Shown here: piece by piece, positions 17,505 to 26,228 of the stretch
Layout of the letters: each line of letters starts with the position of its first letter
Position numbering within the stretch: the first letter of the stretch is position 1
Source: Hoeflea sp.
Lineage (GTDB): Bacteria > Pseudomonadota > Alphaproteobacteria > Rhizobiales > Rhizobiaceae
Direction of reading: 5' to 3'
Length of the DNA stretch: 64,000 nt
Assembly: GCA_020637795.1 (NCBI GenBank)
Contig: JACKJT010000001.1
Span: 1,798,001 to 1,862,000 of the forward strand
Position numbers and translations under genes: made by a program
The notes under the pieces: model-generated
Told to the model about the DNA's origin: nothing
The model's input: the letters and a program-made list of their open reading frames with translations, nothing else
Database searches by the model: none

Positions 17505-19739
17505 TCAGGGCAGCATTTCCTCGTGCCTGAGATACTCCACCAGCGCGCAGAACACGTGGTAGAACGTGCTTGTCGGCATGTCCTTCGAGATCACCCGGCC
17601 CTTGGGATCGATCTGGTCGTACCAGCCGCCCGGCGCCGGCGCGGTCAGGTAGCGGTTGAAGATGACGTCGAGCATGCGGATGAACAGCGTCTCGTCGCCG
17701 GGCAGGCCTTCGGCGCGGGCCAGCAGTCCTGCCTTGAGCGCCTCGGTCTGGCACCAGAGCCGCGCCGTGCCGAGCATCTCCGAGCCGTCGGGCGCCATCG
17801 AATCGCAGACTGCGTCGGTGCCGCGCGCATGGCCAAAGGCATGGCTGGTGGCATAGAGCTTGCGGCAATATTCCTTGAGCTCGGGCTGACCCGCGAAGCG
17901 CGCCTGACGCAACAGCAGCCAGACCCATTCATAGTGATGACCGGGCTCGACACGGGCCGGCTTGTCCTTGCGCACCGACCAGTCGCGCTCGAAATGCTCG
18001 GTCACGCTCCAGCTTTCGGGATTGAAGAAAACCGACTTGAACAGTTCCACCGCCGTCTGGGCGCGATCGAGGAAGGCGCGCTCGCCGGTGACCTCGTACC
18101 AGGCCTGCATCGCCTCGAGATAATGCATGTGCGGATTGGCGCGGCGGTAATCGAGCCTGAGGCTCGATTCGTAAAATCCACCATTGGCGCGGTCGACCAG
18201 ATGGTCGTCCATATAGGCAATGGTGCGCTCGGCCCAGACCCGGGCTTCCGGCCATTTCGTCGCCTTCCAGAGCCAGGCCAGCGCCAGCAGCACGAAGCAC
18301 TGGTCATAGGTATCGCGCTGCGGATCCTTCACCGTCCCGTCGGCGTTCCAGAGATGGATCCAGCCGCCGTCGGGGTGCCAGCCGGTGGTGGTGAGCGTGT
18401 TGAAGCAATGCTCGAGCACTTCGCGGGCATTGCCGTCCCAGCCGAGAAGCTCGGCATTGGCGAAGCAATAGATCTGCCGGGCCAGGACTCTGAGCCGCTT
18501 GTAGCCGAGATCGGCGGGGCTGCCGTCATGATTGAGCGCTTCGTGCACGCCGCCATGCACCCGGTCGACGCCGACGCCGGCCCAGAGCGGCAGCGCGGTG
18601 TCAAACAGCCATTTGCGGATCACCCGCGGCGAGGGCACCGGCTGGCCGGAATGGGCGACCGCTAGCGGCGGCCATTCGCCGGTGTTCTTGACGCCGCCGG
18701 CAATGTCCTTGACCAGGTGCGACTTGTCGCGGTGGACGATCAGCAGGGCGTCGGGCTGGGAGACGACGATGATGTTGTCGAGGCCCGCGACCGCCAGCAA
18801 CCGGTCCTCCGAGCGCAGATAGCTGTTGTGCACATCGATGGTCATGACGTCGCCGAAGCGGGCGTTGCCGTGCTCGTCGAGCGGCGAGCCGTCGTGCAGC
18901 TGGTTCCAGGAGCCCAGGTCGTTCCAGTCGAAGCTCGCGGCAACCACGCCGATGCGCGGCGCGTTTTCCATCACGGCGTAGTCGATCGAGATCTTCGGGC
19001 TGGCGGCGAAGGCTTCGGGATCGAGCCGGTAGCACTTGCCCTCGACATCGGCGCGCTCGACGGCGAGCCTCGCCTGGGCCCAGACCTCGGGCTGCTGGCG
19101 GGCAAGCTCGGCGCCCATTTCGCCGGCGCGGAACATGAAGATGCCGGCGTTCCAGAAGAACCGGCCCGAGCGGAGAAAACTCTCGGCGGTCTCGAGATCG
19201 GGTTTTTCGCGAAACCGCGACACGTCGTAGACGGGGCCGGCACCGTCGCCGCGTTCGATATAGCCGTACTGGGTCTCGGGCCGCGTCGGCGCGATGCCGA
19301 TGGTCATGATGCCGCCGCGCTCGGCGAGCGCCTGCGCGCCGGTCCGGATCACATCGAAAAAGGCGGCCACATCGGAAATCTGGTGATCGGACGGCAGCAC
19401 CAGCACCATCCGGTCGGGATCGGTCTCGGCAAGGTCGGCGATCGCGGCGGCGGTATCGCGGATGAGCGGCTCAAGCACGTAACGCTCGACCTCGACGCTG
19501 CCGGTTTCGCCCTGCTCGGTCAGCAGCGCTTCGAAACCGATGCCGCCGACGATCCGGGTCGGCAGGTAGCGCAGGCCTTCGCCCCTGTGATCGACGCGCT
19601 CGAGCGTGTTCGTCAGCAGGGTCTTGTCATTGACCAGCTTGTGAAACTGCTTGGGCTTGGAATCCCGTGACATCGGCCAGAGCCGGGATCCCGCGCCGCC
19701 GCACAGGATAACTGGCGTGATGGTATGGCTTGCGACCAT
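17505..19739 (-). CDS. Mannose-1-phosphate guanylyltransferase fused to AGE-family isomerase
   Basis: This is a 744-residue fusion. Residues about 8-350 are a nucleotidyltransferase with the signature CGGAGSRLWPMSRDSKPKQF, which makes GDP-mannose from mannose-1-phosphate and GTP. Residues about 375-744 are an N-acylglucosamine 2-epimerase (AGE) alpha/alpha-barrel, beginning near RKWLFDTALPLWAGVG and including GGWIHLWNADGT and EWVWLLLRQAR. It probably acts as a mannose-6-phosphate isomerase, in place of the cupin domain found in many other bacterial fusions. With the adjacent phosphomannomutase, one operon then covers fructose-6-phosphate to GDP-mannose. Confidence 0.9.
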   Translation of the reverse strand: MVASHTITPVILCGGAGSRLWPMSRDSKPKQFHKLVNDKTLLTNTLERVDHRGEGLRYLPTRIVGGIGFEALLTEQGETGSVEVERYVLEPLIRDTAAAIADLAETDPDRMVLVLPSDHQISDVAAFFDVIRTGAQALAERGGIMTIGIAPTRPETQYGYIERGDGAGPVYDVSRFREKPDLETAESFLRSGRFFWNAGIFMFRAGEMGAELARQQPEVWAQARLAVERADVEGKCYRLDPEAFAASPKISIDYAVMENAPRIGVVAASFDWNDLGSWNQLHDGSPLDEHGNARFGDVMTIDVHNSYLRSEDRLLAVAGLDNIIVVSQPDALLIVHRDKSHLVKDIAGGVKNTGEWPPLAVAHSGQPVPSPRVIRKWLFDTALPLWAGVGVDRVHGGVHEALNHDGSPADLGYKRLRVLARQIYCFANAELLGWDGNAREVLEHCFNTLTTTGWHPDGGWIHLWNADGTVKDPQRDTYDQCFVLLALAWLWKATKWPEARVWAERTIAYMDDHLVDRANGGFYESSLRLDYRRANPHMHYLEAMQAWYEVTGERAFLDRAQTAVELFKSVFFNPESWSVTEHFERDWSVRKDKPARVEPGHHYEWVWLLLRQARFAGQPELKEYCRKLYATSHAFGHARGTDAVCDSMAPDGSEMLGTARLWCQTEALKAGLLARAEGLPGDETLFIRMLDVIFNRYLTAPAPGGWYDQIDPKGRVISKDMPTSTFYHVFCALVEYLRHEEMLP

Positions 19740-19880
19740 GAAATGCTCCGATTTCCGCGCGACCGAGCGGCCGTCTTACTGGATTAGCCGATTAGAAGGG
19801 CAAAAAATGAAGAATCCGCTCACGCAAAGGGACGCATATTCCGAAAGTTGAATGCCTTGCAACAGGTCCGTTTTCCTCTC

Positions 19881-20873
19881 TCAGCCGGATGTGCCCGGGC
19901 TTTCCGCCTTGATCGGCCGCGACATCAGCGCCGCCCTTGCCTCTTCGGCCGACATCTGGCCGGCAAGCACCAGGCCCGCCGTCTGCATGACCGGGCAGGA
20001 AATCTTGTGCCTGGCCGCAATCTCGTTGGCGATCGAGACGGTATGGACGCCTTCGGCCAGCTTCAGGCCGGATACATCCTGACCGCGCCCCACGGCAATT
20101 CCGTAGGTGAAATTGCGCGAGAGCTCGGATGAACAGGTCAGCACCAGGTCGCCCAGGCCCGACAGTCCCATCAGGGTCTCGGCGCGGGCGCCCATCGCCA
20201 CGCCGAGCCGCACCAGCTCGGCATAGCCCCTGGTGATCAGCGCGGCTTCGGCGCTGGCTCCCATGCCGCCGCCACGGCAGATGCCGACGGCGATCGCCAT
20301 GACGTTCTTGAGCGAGCCGCCGATCTGCACCCCGAGAGTGTCGTCCGACGCGTAAAGCCGGATCGCGTCTCCCGACAGATCCTGCGCCAGCGATCTGGCC
20401 ATTTCCTGCTCCGGCATGGCAAGGGTGAGCGCGGTGGGCAGACCGCGAACCACGTCGGCGGCAAAACTGGGGCCGGAAAGAACACCCACAACGTGATCGG
20501 GCAACTGCCCGGCGATGACTTCGCCCTGGGTTTGTCCGCTGCGGTTGTCGATGCCCTTGGCGCAGGCGATCAGCACGGCGCCGGCCGGCAGATGCGCTGC
20601 GGCCTGCCGGGCCACTTCGCCGGTCGACTGGGCCGGCGCGACGAACAGGACGATGTCTGCATTGTCGAGCGCGTCCGCCATGTCGGGCGTGGCGCTGAGT
20701 GCGTCGGGCAGGCGGGCGTCGCCGAGATAGGCCCGGTTGGTGTGCAGACGGGAAATCTCGTCGCAGGTGCCGGCGTTGCGGCCCCACATGCGCACATCGT
20801 GACCCTGCTTGACGAAGGCTCCCGCCAGCGCGGTTCCCCAGGCGCCGGAGCCGAGAATACATAGGCGGGACAT
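19881..20873 (-). CDS. gpsA: Glycerol-3-phosphate dehydrogenase [NAD(P)+]
   Basis: This is a 330-residue enzyme that reduces dihydroxyacetone phosphate to sn-glycerol-3-phosphate for phospholipid synthesis. The dinucleotide-binding start is LCILGSGAWGTALAGAF, followed by the family motifs CAKGIDN, LSGPSFAADV, the catalytic lysine in GGSLKNVMAIA and LSGLGDLVLTCSSELSRNFTYG. Length is normal. It lies 103 bases downstream of the DprE1-like oxidase gene on the same strand. That is an unusual place for gpsA, so it may serve the glycan locus or simply be the housekeeping copy; the window cannot decide. Confidence 0.95.
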   Translation of the reverse strand: MSRLCILGSGAWGTALAGAFVKQGHDVRMWGRNAGTCDEISRLHTNRAYLGDARLPDALSATPDMADALDNADIVLFVAPAQSTGEVARQAAAHLPAGAVLIACAKGIDNRSGQTQGEVIAGQLPDHVVGVLSGPSFAADVVRGLPTALTLAMPEQEMARSLAQDLSGDAIRLYASDDTLGVQIGGSLKNVMAIAVGICRGGGMGASAEAALITRGYAELVRLGVAMGARAETLMGLSGLGDLVLTCSSELSRNFTYGIAVGRGQDVSGLKLAEGVHTVSIANEIAARHKISCPVMQTAGLVLAGQMSAEEARAALMSRPIKAESPGTSG

Positions 20874-20976
20874 GGTTCGAAGTCCTTCGCGGTTTCAGGC
20901 GGGCCGGGCCAGCCCGGTCACGTCGGGCCACTCACATACTGAGCAGGCGCTCTCGTGGCAAGCCGCAAGACGCCGC

Positions 20977-22317
20977 TCAGGCAGTAGCGGCCTGCTTGAG
21001 CGACGGCTGCGCCCTGGCCAGGACCATCGCCGTGCGACGCCAGAAATCCGACATCACCGCGGGATCGCGCATGGCCTCCATTTCCCGCCACTGCGGAAAC
21101 GAGGCCTCGAACATTGCAGGCGACATGCGCTGGTCCTTGTAGGGGTTGAGCGCGCCGCCGGCCGCAATCACGATCTCGTCGAGCGCGTCGAGCATGCGCA
21201 GGGTGCGGTCGCCCGAATTGGCGAAATCCAGCGTCAGGGTGAAACCGGGCCGGGGAAACGACATCAGACCCGGGGACGGCACATCGCCGAAGCGCTTGAG
21301 CACGGTCAGGAACGAGGCCGCGCCGTGTTTCTGGGCGCACTCGATCAGGGCGATGGTGGTCTCGCGGGCGTTCCCGGACGGATAGACGCTTTGATGCTGG
21401 AACAGCCCGCGCGGGCCGTAGAGCCGGTTCCAGCCGGTGATGGCGTCGAGCGGATGGAAATAGGATGCCCAGGGCACGATGCCGGTTTGCGGCTGCTTCG
21501 GCGCCCGGCCGTAGTAGAGCGCATTGAAGGCCTTGAGCGTCAGGCGGTTGAGCAGATTGACCGGCGGCGAAAACGGCACGGCCAGTTTCGGCGCTGCGGG
21601 CGGCTTTGCCGGACCACCATCATCGGCGTGATCGCCGGCCATCAGCACGCCGCGGCCGAGCGTGCCGCCGCGGGCAAGCTGGTCGATCCAGGCGACGGAA
21701 TATTCATGGCTCGCGTCGATCGCGTCGATGGCATCGAAATAGCCGTCGATTGAGCCAAAGCGGAACGCGGTCTGGCGGACATTGGCGGAGGGCACCTTCA
21801 TCAGCCGGATCGACGCCTGCTCGATGATGCCGGTCAGGCCCATGCCGCCGATGGTGGCCTGGAACAGGTCGCTGTTGGAGTCATTCGAACAGAGCCTGCT
21901 TTGACCGTCACTGCCAAGAAGGCTGAAGCGGAGGACCGAACCGCCGAAGGTGCCTCGGCGGTGATGGTTCTTGCCATGAACGTCATTGGCGATGGCGCCG
22001 CCGAGCGTCACCTGCGCCGTACCCGGCGTGACTTCCAGGAAAAATCCGTGCGGCATGACGAGCGCCAGGATCTCCGAGAGCAGGACGCCGGCATCGGCGG
22101 TCAGGATGCCCGTATCGGGATCGAAGGCGCTGATGGCGGCGCCGGGCCGCATGGCAAACAGGTGACCCTGATCATTGTGGCAGCTGTCGCCATAGGAGCG
22201 GCCATTGCCGAAAGGCAGGAAGCCGCCCGGCGCTCCGGGCCGGAAATCGGCAGGCTCGGCGCTGGCGCGCGCACGCCGCCTGACCCTGCCCCAGCTGTCG
22301 AAATCCGGGCTTTCCAT
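20977..22317 (-). CDS. FAD-linked oxidase, DprE1-like
   Basis: This is a 446-residue flavoprotein of the vanillyl-alcohol oxidase fold. The start ATG at 22317 follows the UbiA stop by two bases; the longer frame would run back into the membrane gene. The FAD-binding loop is FLPFGNGRSYGDSC, with a second contact in TLGGAIANDVHGKNHH. The C-terminal part keeps the PYKD(Q)RM region seen near the end of the family. In actinobacteria DprE1 oxidises decaprenylphosphoryl-ribose on the way to the arabinose donor. The adjacent UbiA-HAD fusion makes the same pathway likely here, though the DprE2 reductase is not seen in this window. Confidence 0.85.
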   Translation of the reverse strand: MESPDFDSWGRVRRRARASAEPADFRPGAPGGFLPFGNGRSYGDSCHNDQGHLFAMRPGAAISAFDPDTGILTADAGVLLSEILALVMPHGFFLEVTPGTAQVTLGGAIANDVHGKNHHRRGTFGGSVLRFSLLGSDGQSRLCSNDSNSDLFQATIGGMGLTGIIEQASIRLMKVPSANVRQTAFRFGSIDGYFDAIDAIDASHEYSVAWIDQLARGGTLGRGVLMAGDHADDGGPAKPPAAPKLAVPFSPPVNLLNRLTLKAFNALYYGRAPKQPQTGIVPWASYFHPLDAITGWNRLYGPRGLFQHQSVYPSGNARETTIALIECAQKHGAASFLTVLKRFGDVPSPGLMSFPRPGFTLTLDFANSGDRTLRMLDALDEIVIAAGGALNPYKDQRMSPAMFEASFPQWREMEAMRDPAVMSDFWRRTAMVLARAQPSLKQAATA

Positions 22318-22319
22318 GG

Positions 22320-23759
22320 TCACAGCTGGACCGCTGCAAGCAGCACCAGGCCGGCCCCGGCGATGGTGGTGAGCTGGCTGCGCCAGTCGCGCATGATGAA
22401 GACCACCGGATCCTCGTGCATCTGCGAGCGGCGCGCCAGCACCCAGATTCTCAGCAGCATGTAGAGGATCAGCGGACACAGCGGCCACAGAAGCGCGGGC
22501 TGCGGGTACATGGAGACGACTTCGTTGCTGTGAACATACATCGCAAGAACCATGGCGGCGGAAAACGCCGAGGCTATTCCGGCCTGGCCGATCATGTCCT
22601 TGTCGCTGCCGACATAACCGCGGCCCTTGAGTTGCATGTCCGATTCCTCGGCGAGCTCATCAAGTTCGACGTAGCGCTTGACCAGGGCAAGGCTCAAGAA
22701 GAAGAAGATCGAGAAGGCCAGCAGCCAGAACGACAGGTCGACACCGGTCGCCGCAGCACCCGCAACGATGCGCACGGTGTAGAGGCCTGCAAGGGTGAAG
22801 ACATCGACCAGAAGCTTGCGCTTGAGCACGAAGGTGTAGACCGTCGTGACCGTCGCATAGAGCGCCAGCACGGCCCAGAACAGCGGCGGCAAGATGGTTG
22901 CCAGACCGATCGACGCCAGCAGCAGCGCCGCGGCGGTGGCGCTGGCAACCGGGATCGACACCGCGCCGGACGCGAGCGGGCGCAAGCGCTTGCGCGGATG
23001 CAGGCGATCATTGGCGAGGTCGGATATATCGTTGACGATATAGACGGCCGAGGCCAGGAAGCTGAAGGAGAAGAAGGCCACGATCGCAGCCATCAGCAGG
23101 CCGATATTGGCGAATTCGTGGTTGAGGACCAGCGGTACCGCGATCAGGACGTTCTTGAGCCACTGGTGCACGCGGATGGTTTTGAAGATCGCCAGCGTCG
23201 AGATCCCGTCGAGCGGCAGCACTTCCGCTTCATGACTGCTGCCCCAGCGGCTGGCGGCCCGGTCCGGCGCAACGATGATGGCGCGCCGCGCCGCATCGAA
23301 CACGGCGAGATCGTCGCGGCTGTTGCCGGCATAATCGAAACCGCCGTCGCCGCACAGCGACACCAGCCGTTCGCGCTTGCGGCGGGAGGTGAGGTTCTCG
23401 GTATCGGACGAATGCAGGACACGATCGAACAGGCCCAGATGGTCGGCGATGGTCCGGGCCGTCGATTCGGCCGCACCCGTGACCAGCCAGACCGGCTGGC
23501 CGGAGTCGCGGGCGAGCCTGATCCGTTCGATGACCTCGGCCCGGTAGGGCCATTCGTCGCCGTTTCGCACGTAGCGGGCGGCAATCTCCCGCTTCAGCAC
23601 GGCTTTTCCGGAAATCGCCCAGCCGATGACGGCAAAGAACAGCCAGGGTCGCCGGATCAGCACCGCGACCAGTCCTTCCCAAAGCGTGTCGGTGGCGATC
23701 AACGTGCCATCGAGATCAATGCAAAGTGGTACGTGCCGGTTGTCGCTCACAGCATCCAT
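22320..23759 (-). CDS. HAD phosphatase fused to UbiA-family prenyltransferase
   Basis: This is a 479-residue fusion. Residues about 1-190 are a HAD-like phosphatase (CIDLDGTLIATDTLW, later GNSRDDLAVFDAA). Residues about 195-479 are a polytopic UbiA domain with the first aspartate-rich motif in NDISDLANDRLHP and around eight membrane helices. UbiA proteins beside DprE1 homologues transfer phosphoribose from PRPP to polyprenyl phosphate, and the HAD part would remove the 5-phosphate. The fusion thus covers the steps done by separate proteins in Mycobacterium. The gene is two bases upstream of the DprE1-like gene and is probably the first gene of the operon. Confidence 0.88.
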   Translation of the reverse strand: MDAVSDNRHVPLCIDLDGTLIATDTLWEGLVAVLIRRPWLFFAVIGWAISGKAVLKREIAARYVRNGDEWPYRAEVIERIRLARDSGQPVWLVTGAAESTARTIADHLGLFDRVLHSSDTENLTSRRKRERLVSLCGDGGFDYAGNSRDDLAVFDAARRAIIVAPDRAASRWGSSHEAEVLPLDGISTLAIFKTIRVHQWLKNVLIAVPLVLNHEFANIGLLMAAIVAFFSFSFLASAVYIVNDISDLANDRLHPRKRLRPLASGAVSIPVASATAAALLLASIGLATILPPLFWAVLALYATVTTVYTFVLKRKLLVDVFTLAGLYTVRIVAGAAATGVDLSFWLLAFSIFFFLSLALVKRYVELDELAEESDMQLKGRGYVGSDKDMIGQAGIASAFSAAMVLAMYVHSNEVVSMYPQPALLWPLCPLILYMLLRIWVLARRSQMHEDPVVFIMRDWRSQLTTIAGAGLVLLAAVQL

Positions 23760-23998
23760 GATTGTTTCCCCGCTTCGTTCCGGCCGAGTTTTGGGGGAAA
23801 AACACTTCCATTCCGGTAAAGGACGACAATTTCGGCGGGATTTCGCCGCAATGTGAGGCAGTTTTCGGCCGTTTGGTTATCAAAATCTTGAGCGGGAAAC
23901 TGCGAGATCTGGATGTGTCGCAGTACAACCGACGCAAGAGAAGCACCGGCACGGCCACGTATCTGGCGAGTTCGCACTCCGGATTTCAAGGAAGGAAA
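23760..23998. other. Non-coding gap between HAD-UbiA gene and tRNA-Ala
   Basis: I see no convincing gene in these 239 bases. The stretch probably holds the promoter of the leftward glycan operon and the 3' trailer of the tRNA-Ala transcript. Confidence 0.4.
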
Positions 23999-24074
23999 TG
24001 GTGGAGCCAAGCGGGATCGAACCGCTGACCTCCTGCATGCCATGCAGGCGCTCTCCCAGCTGAGCTATGGCCCC
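23999..24074 (-). tRNA. tRNA-Ala (anticodon GGC)
   Basis: The reverse strand folds as a 76-base cloverleaf with encoded CCA. The acceptor stem is GGGGCCA with TGGCTCC, and the D-arm contains AGCTCAGCTGGGAGAGC. The anticodon stem CCTGC/GCAGG holds the loop ATGGCAT, giving anticodon GGC. The T-loop is GGTTCGATCC. It stands alone between the HAD-UbiA gene and the TIGR02300 gene. Confidence 0.96.
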
Positions 24075-24250
24075 GGGACGCAAGGGATTGATCAAAGGCT
24101 TCAATCCCCGGCGAGTCGCCAACCACGCTTTCGTGGTGGGCAGGTGCGGCTTCATACTTCTGCAGCCGCACAAGATCAAGATGAAAATTCAATCCTTTTC
24201 GCAGTTTTGAAAACCTTGCCGGCTTTCAGCACGCGGACGGTTTTGAAGTC

Positions 24251-24649
24251 TCAATCCTCGTCGTCGTCATTGACGCCGATGATGTCGCTGACATCGTCGT
24301 CGTCATCGTCGTCATCGTCGTCGGCGAGGAAGGTGTCGTCATCATCATCGTCGAGTTCGACGTCGTCGTCGAGATCGGGCAGGTCGTCCGACTTGCCGGT
24401 GCTCGACGTGTCATCATCGGCCTCTTCGAGCGATACGATTTCAACGTCAGCCGATTCTGCCTCGACTTCCGCTACTTCTTCGTCCTCTTCCTCCTTCTCG
24501 ATGACGGCGATCTGGGCCGTCTCCTCGAAATAGGAAATCGGGTATTCTTTCCCGGTATAGGGGGACACGATTGGATCTTTGTTCAGATCATAGAATTTGC
24601 GCCCGGTTTCGGGGCAAACGCGTTTTGTTCCAAGTTCCGGTTTTGCCAC
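24251..24649 (-). CDS. TIGR02300 (FYDLN acidic) family protein
   Basis: The protein has 132 residues from a GTG at 24649; the family normally begins (M/V)AKPELGTKR, which fixes this start. The N-terminal 50 residues carry KRVCPETGRKFYDLN and PYTGKEYP, a small zinc-ribbon-like module. The C-terminal 80 residues are almost pure Asp/Glu with a few Ser and Val. The family is restricted to Alphaproteobacteria and has no settled function that I know. The acidic tail is encoded by a GAC/GTC-rich near-repeat that produces many false reading frames on both strands. It diverges from aroA. Confidence 0.92.
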   Translation of the reverse strand: MAKPELGTKRVCPETGRKFYDLNKDPIVSPYTGKEYPISYFEETAQIAVIEKEEEDEEVAEVEAESADVEIVSLEEADDDTSSTGKSDDLPDLDDDVELDDDDDDTFLADDDDDDDDDDVSDIIGVNDDDED

Positions 24650-24869
24650 TGTCGAAGCCTCTTGAACTGGCAGGAGGGCGAAGGTTGAAGTACCTGCCAT
24701 CCCGTTTCGGCGGTCCGGTCCCCATAATGATGTTGAACGCGGCTGTCAAAGCCATTCTCGTGAAAAAATGAAGCAGGCCGGATGACGCTTCCCCCGGGCC
24801 TGTGATAGTTAGCGCGCAACACGCGCCGGAAACCGGCCCACCCCGACAAGATCAGCCGGAAAACCACCC

Positions 24870-26228
24870 ATGGGCCACGCCACCGCACCTCTTCGACCCG
24901 CCAAAGCCGCGAAGAGCCGCGCGCTTTCGGGCGATGTCCGCATTCCCGGCGACAAGTCGATTTCCCACCGGGCGCTGATGCTCGGTGGACTTGCGGCGGG
25001 CGAGACCCGGATCACCGGCCTGCTCGAGGGCGAGGACGTGCTCGCCACCGGCAGGGCGATGCAGGCCATGGGCGCCGCACTCCGCAAGGACGGCGACACA
25101 TGGATCATCAACGGCGTCGGCAACGGATGCCTGCTGGCGCCGGAAACCGCGCTCGATTTCGGCAATGCCGGAACCGGCTGCCGCCTGACCATGGGGCTGG
25201 TCGGGCCTTATGATTTCGAGACCACATTTACAGGCGACGCGTCGCTGTCGGGCCGGCCGATGGGCCGCGTGCTCGAGCCGTTGCGGCTGATGGGCGTCCA
25301 GGTCAGGGCAGAGGCCGGCGAGAAGCTGCCGGTCACCCTGCGCGGTCCGCGGGCGCCCGCACCGATCAGCTACCGGGTGCCGATGGCGTCTGCCCAGGTC
25401 AAGTCCGCCGTGCTCATGGCAGGCCTCAACATTCCCGGCATCACCAGCGTCATCGAGCCGGTGATGACCCGCGATCACACCGAGAAGATGCTGAAAGGTT
25501 TCGGCGCAGCGCTGGAGGTGGAAACCGGCGCGGACGGCGCGCGGACCATCCGGCTCGAAGGCCGCGGCACGCTTGCCGGCCAAACCATCGACGTGCCCGG
25601 CGATCCGTCCTCGGCCGCCTTTCCGCTGGTTGCGGCATTGATCGTGCCGGGATCGGACGTGCTCATCCGCAACGTGCTGATGAACCCGACGCGCACCGGG
25701 CTGATCCTGACGCTTCAGGAGATGGGGGCGAACATCGAGATCCTCGACCCGCGCCAGGCCGGCGGCGAGGATGTCGCCGATCTCAGGGTCCGGGCATCCG
25801 ACCTCACCGGCGTCACCGTGCCCGCCGAGCGGGCGGCGTCGATGATCGACGAATACCCGGTGCTCGCCATCGCCGCGAGCTTCGCGCGCGGCGAGACGGT
25901 GATGCGGGGGCTTGCGGAACTGCGGGTCAAGGAAAGCGACCGGCTGGCGGCCGTGGCGCGCGGTCTGGAAATCAACGGCATCGACTGCACAGAAGGCCCC
26001 GACTGGCTGTCGGTGCGCGGACGGCCGGATGGAAAGGGGCTCGGCCCCACGGCCAGCAACGCCGTTGTCGCCACCCGGCTTGACCACCGCATCGCCATGA
26101 GCTTCCTTGTCATGGGCCTTGCCAGCGAGACCCCGGTGCAGGTCGATGACTGTCTGATCATCGCCACCGGCTTTCCGGAATTCATGACCATGATGAAGAG
26201 CCTCGGCGCGGAGATCACCGAACAATGA
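24870..26228 (+). CDS. aroA: 3-phosphoshikimate 1-carboxyvinyltransferase (class II EPSP synthase)
   Basis: This 452-residue enzyme makes EPSP from shikimate-3-phosphate and PEP in the chorismate pathway. It is strikingly like the CP4 enzyme over its whole length: RIPGDKSISHRALMLGGLA, the GNAGTGCRLTMGLVG loop, GDASLSGRPMGRVL, MTRDHTEKML, RVKESDRL and LDHRIAMSF. At the loop position where CP4 has alanine (GNAATGCR) this protein has glycine (GNAGTGCR). Its stop overlaps the next gene by four bases, and it begins the aroA to rpsA block found in many Rhizobiales. Confidence 0.96.
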   Translation: MGHATAPLRPAKAAKSRALSGDVRIPGDKSISHRALMLGGLAAGETRITGLLEGEDVLATGRAMQAMGAALRKDGDTWIINGVGNGCLLAPETALDFGNAGTGCRLTMGLVGPYDFETTFTGDASLSGRPMGRVLEPLRLMGVQVRAEAGEKLPVTLRGPRAPAPISYRVPMASAQVKSAVLMAGLNIPGITSVIEPVMTRDHTEKMLKGFGAALEVETGADGARTIRLEGRGTLAGQTIDVPGDPSSAAFPLVAALIVPGSDVLIRNVLMNPTRTGLILTLQEMGANIEILDPRQAGGEDVADLRVRASDLTGVTVPAERAASMIDEYPVLAIAASFARGETVMRGLAELRVKESDRLAAVARGLEINGIDCTEGPDWLSVRGRPDGKGLGPTASNAVVATRLDHRIAMSFLVMGLASETPVQVDDCLIIATGFPEFMTMMKSLGAEITEQ

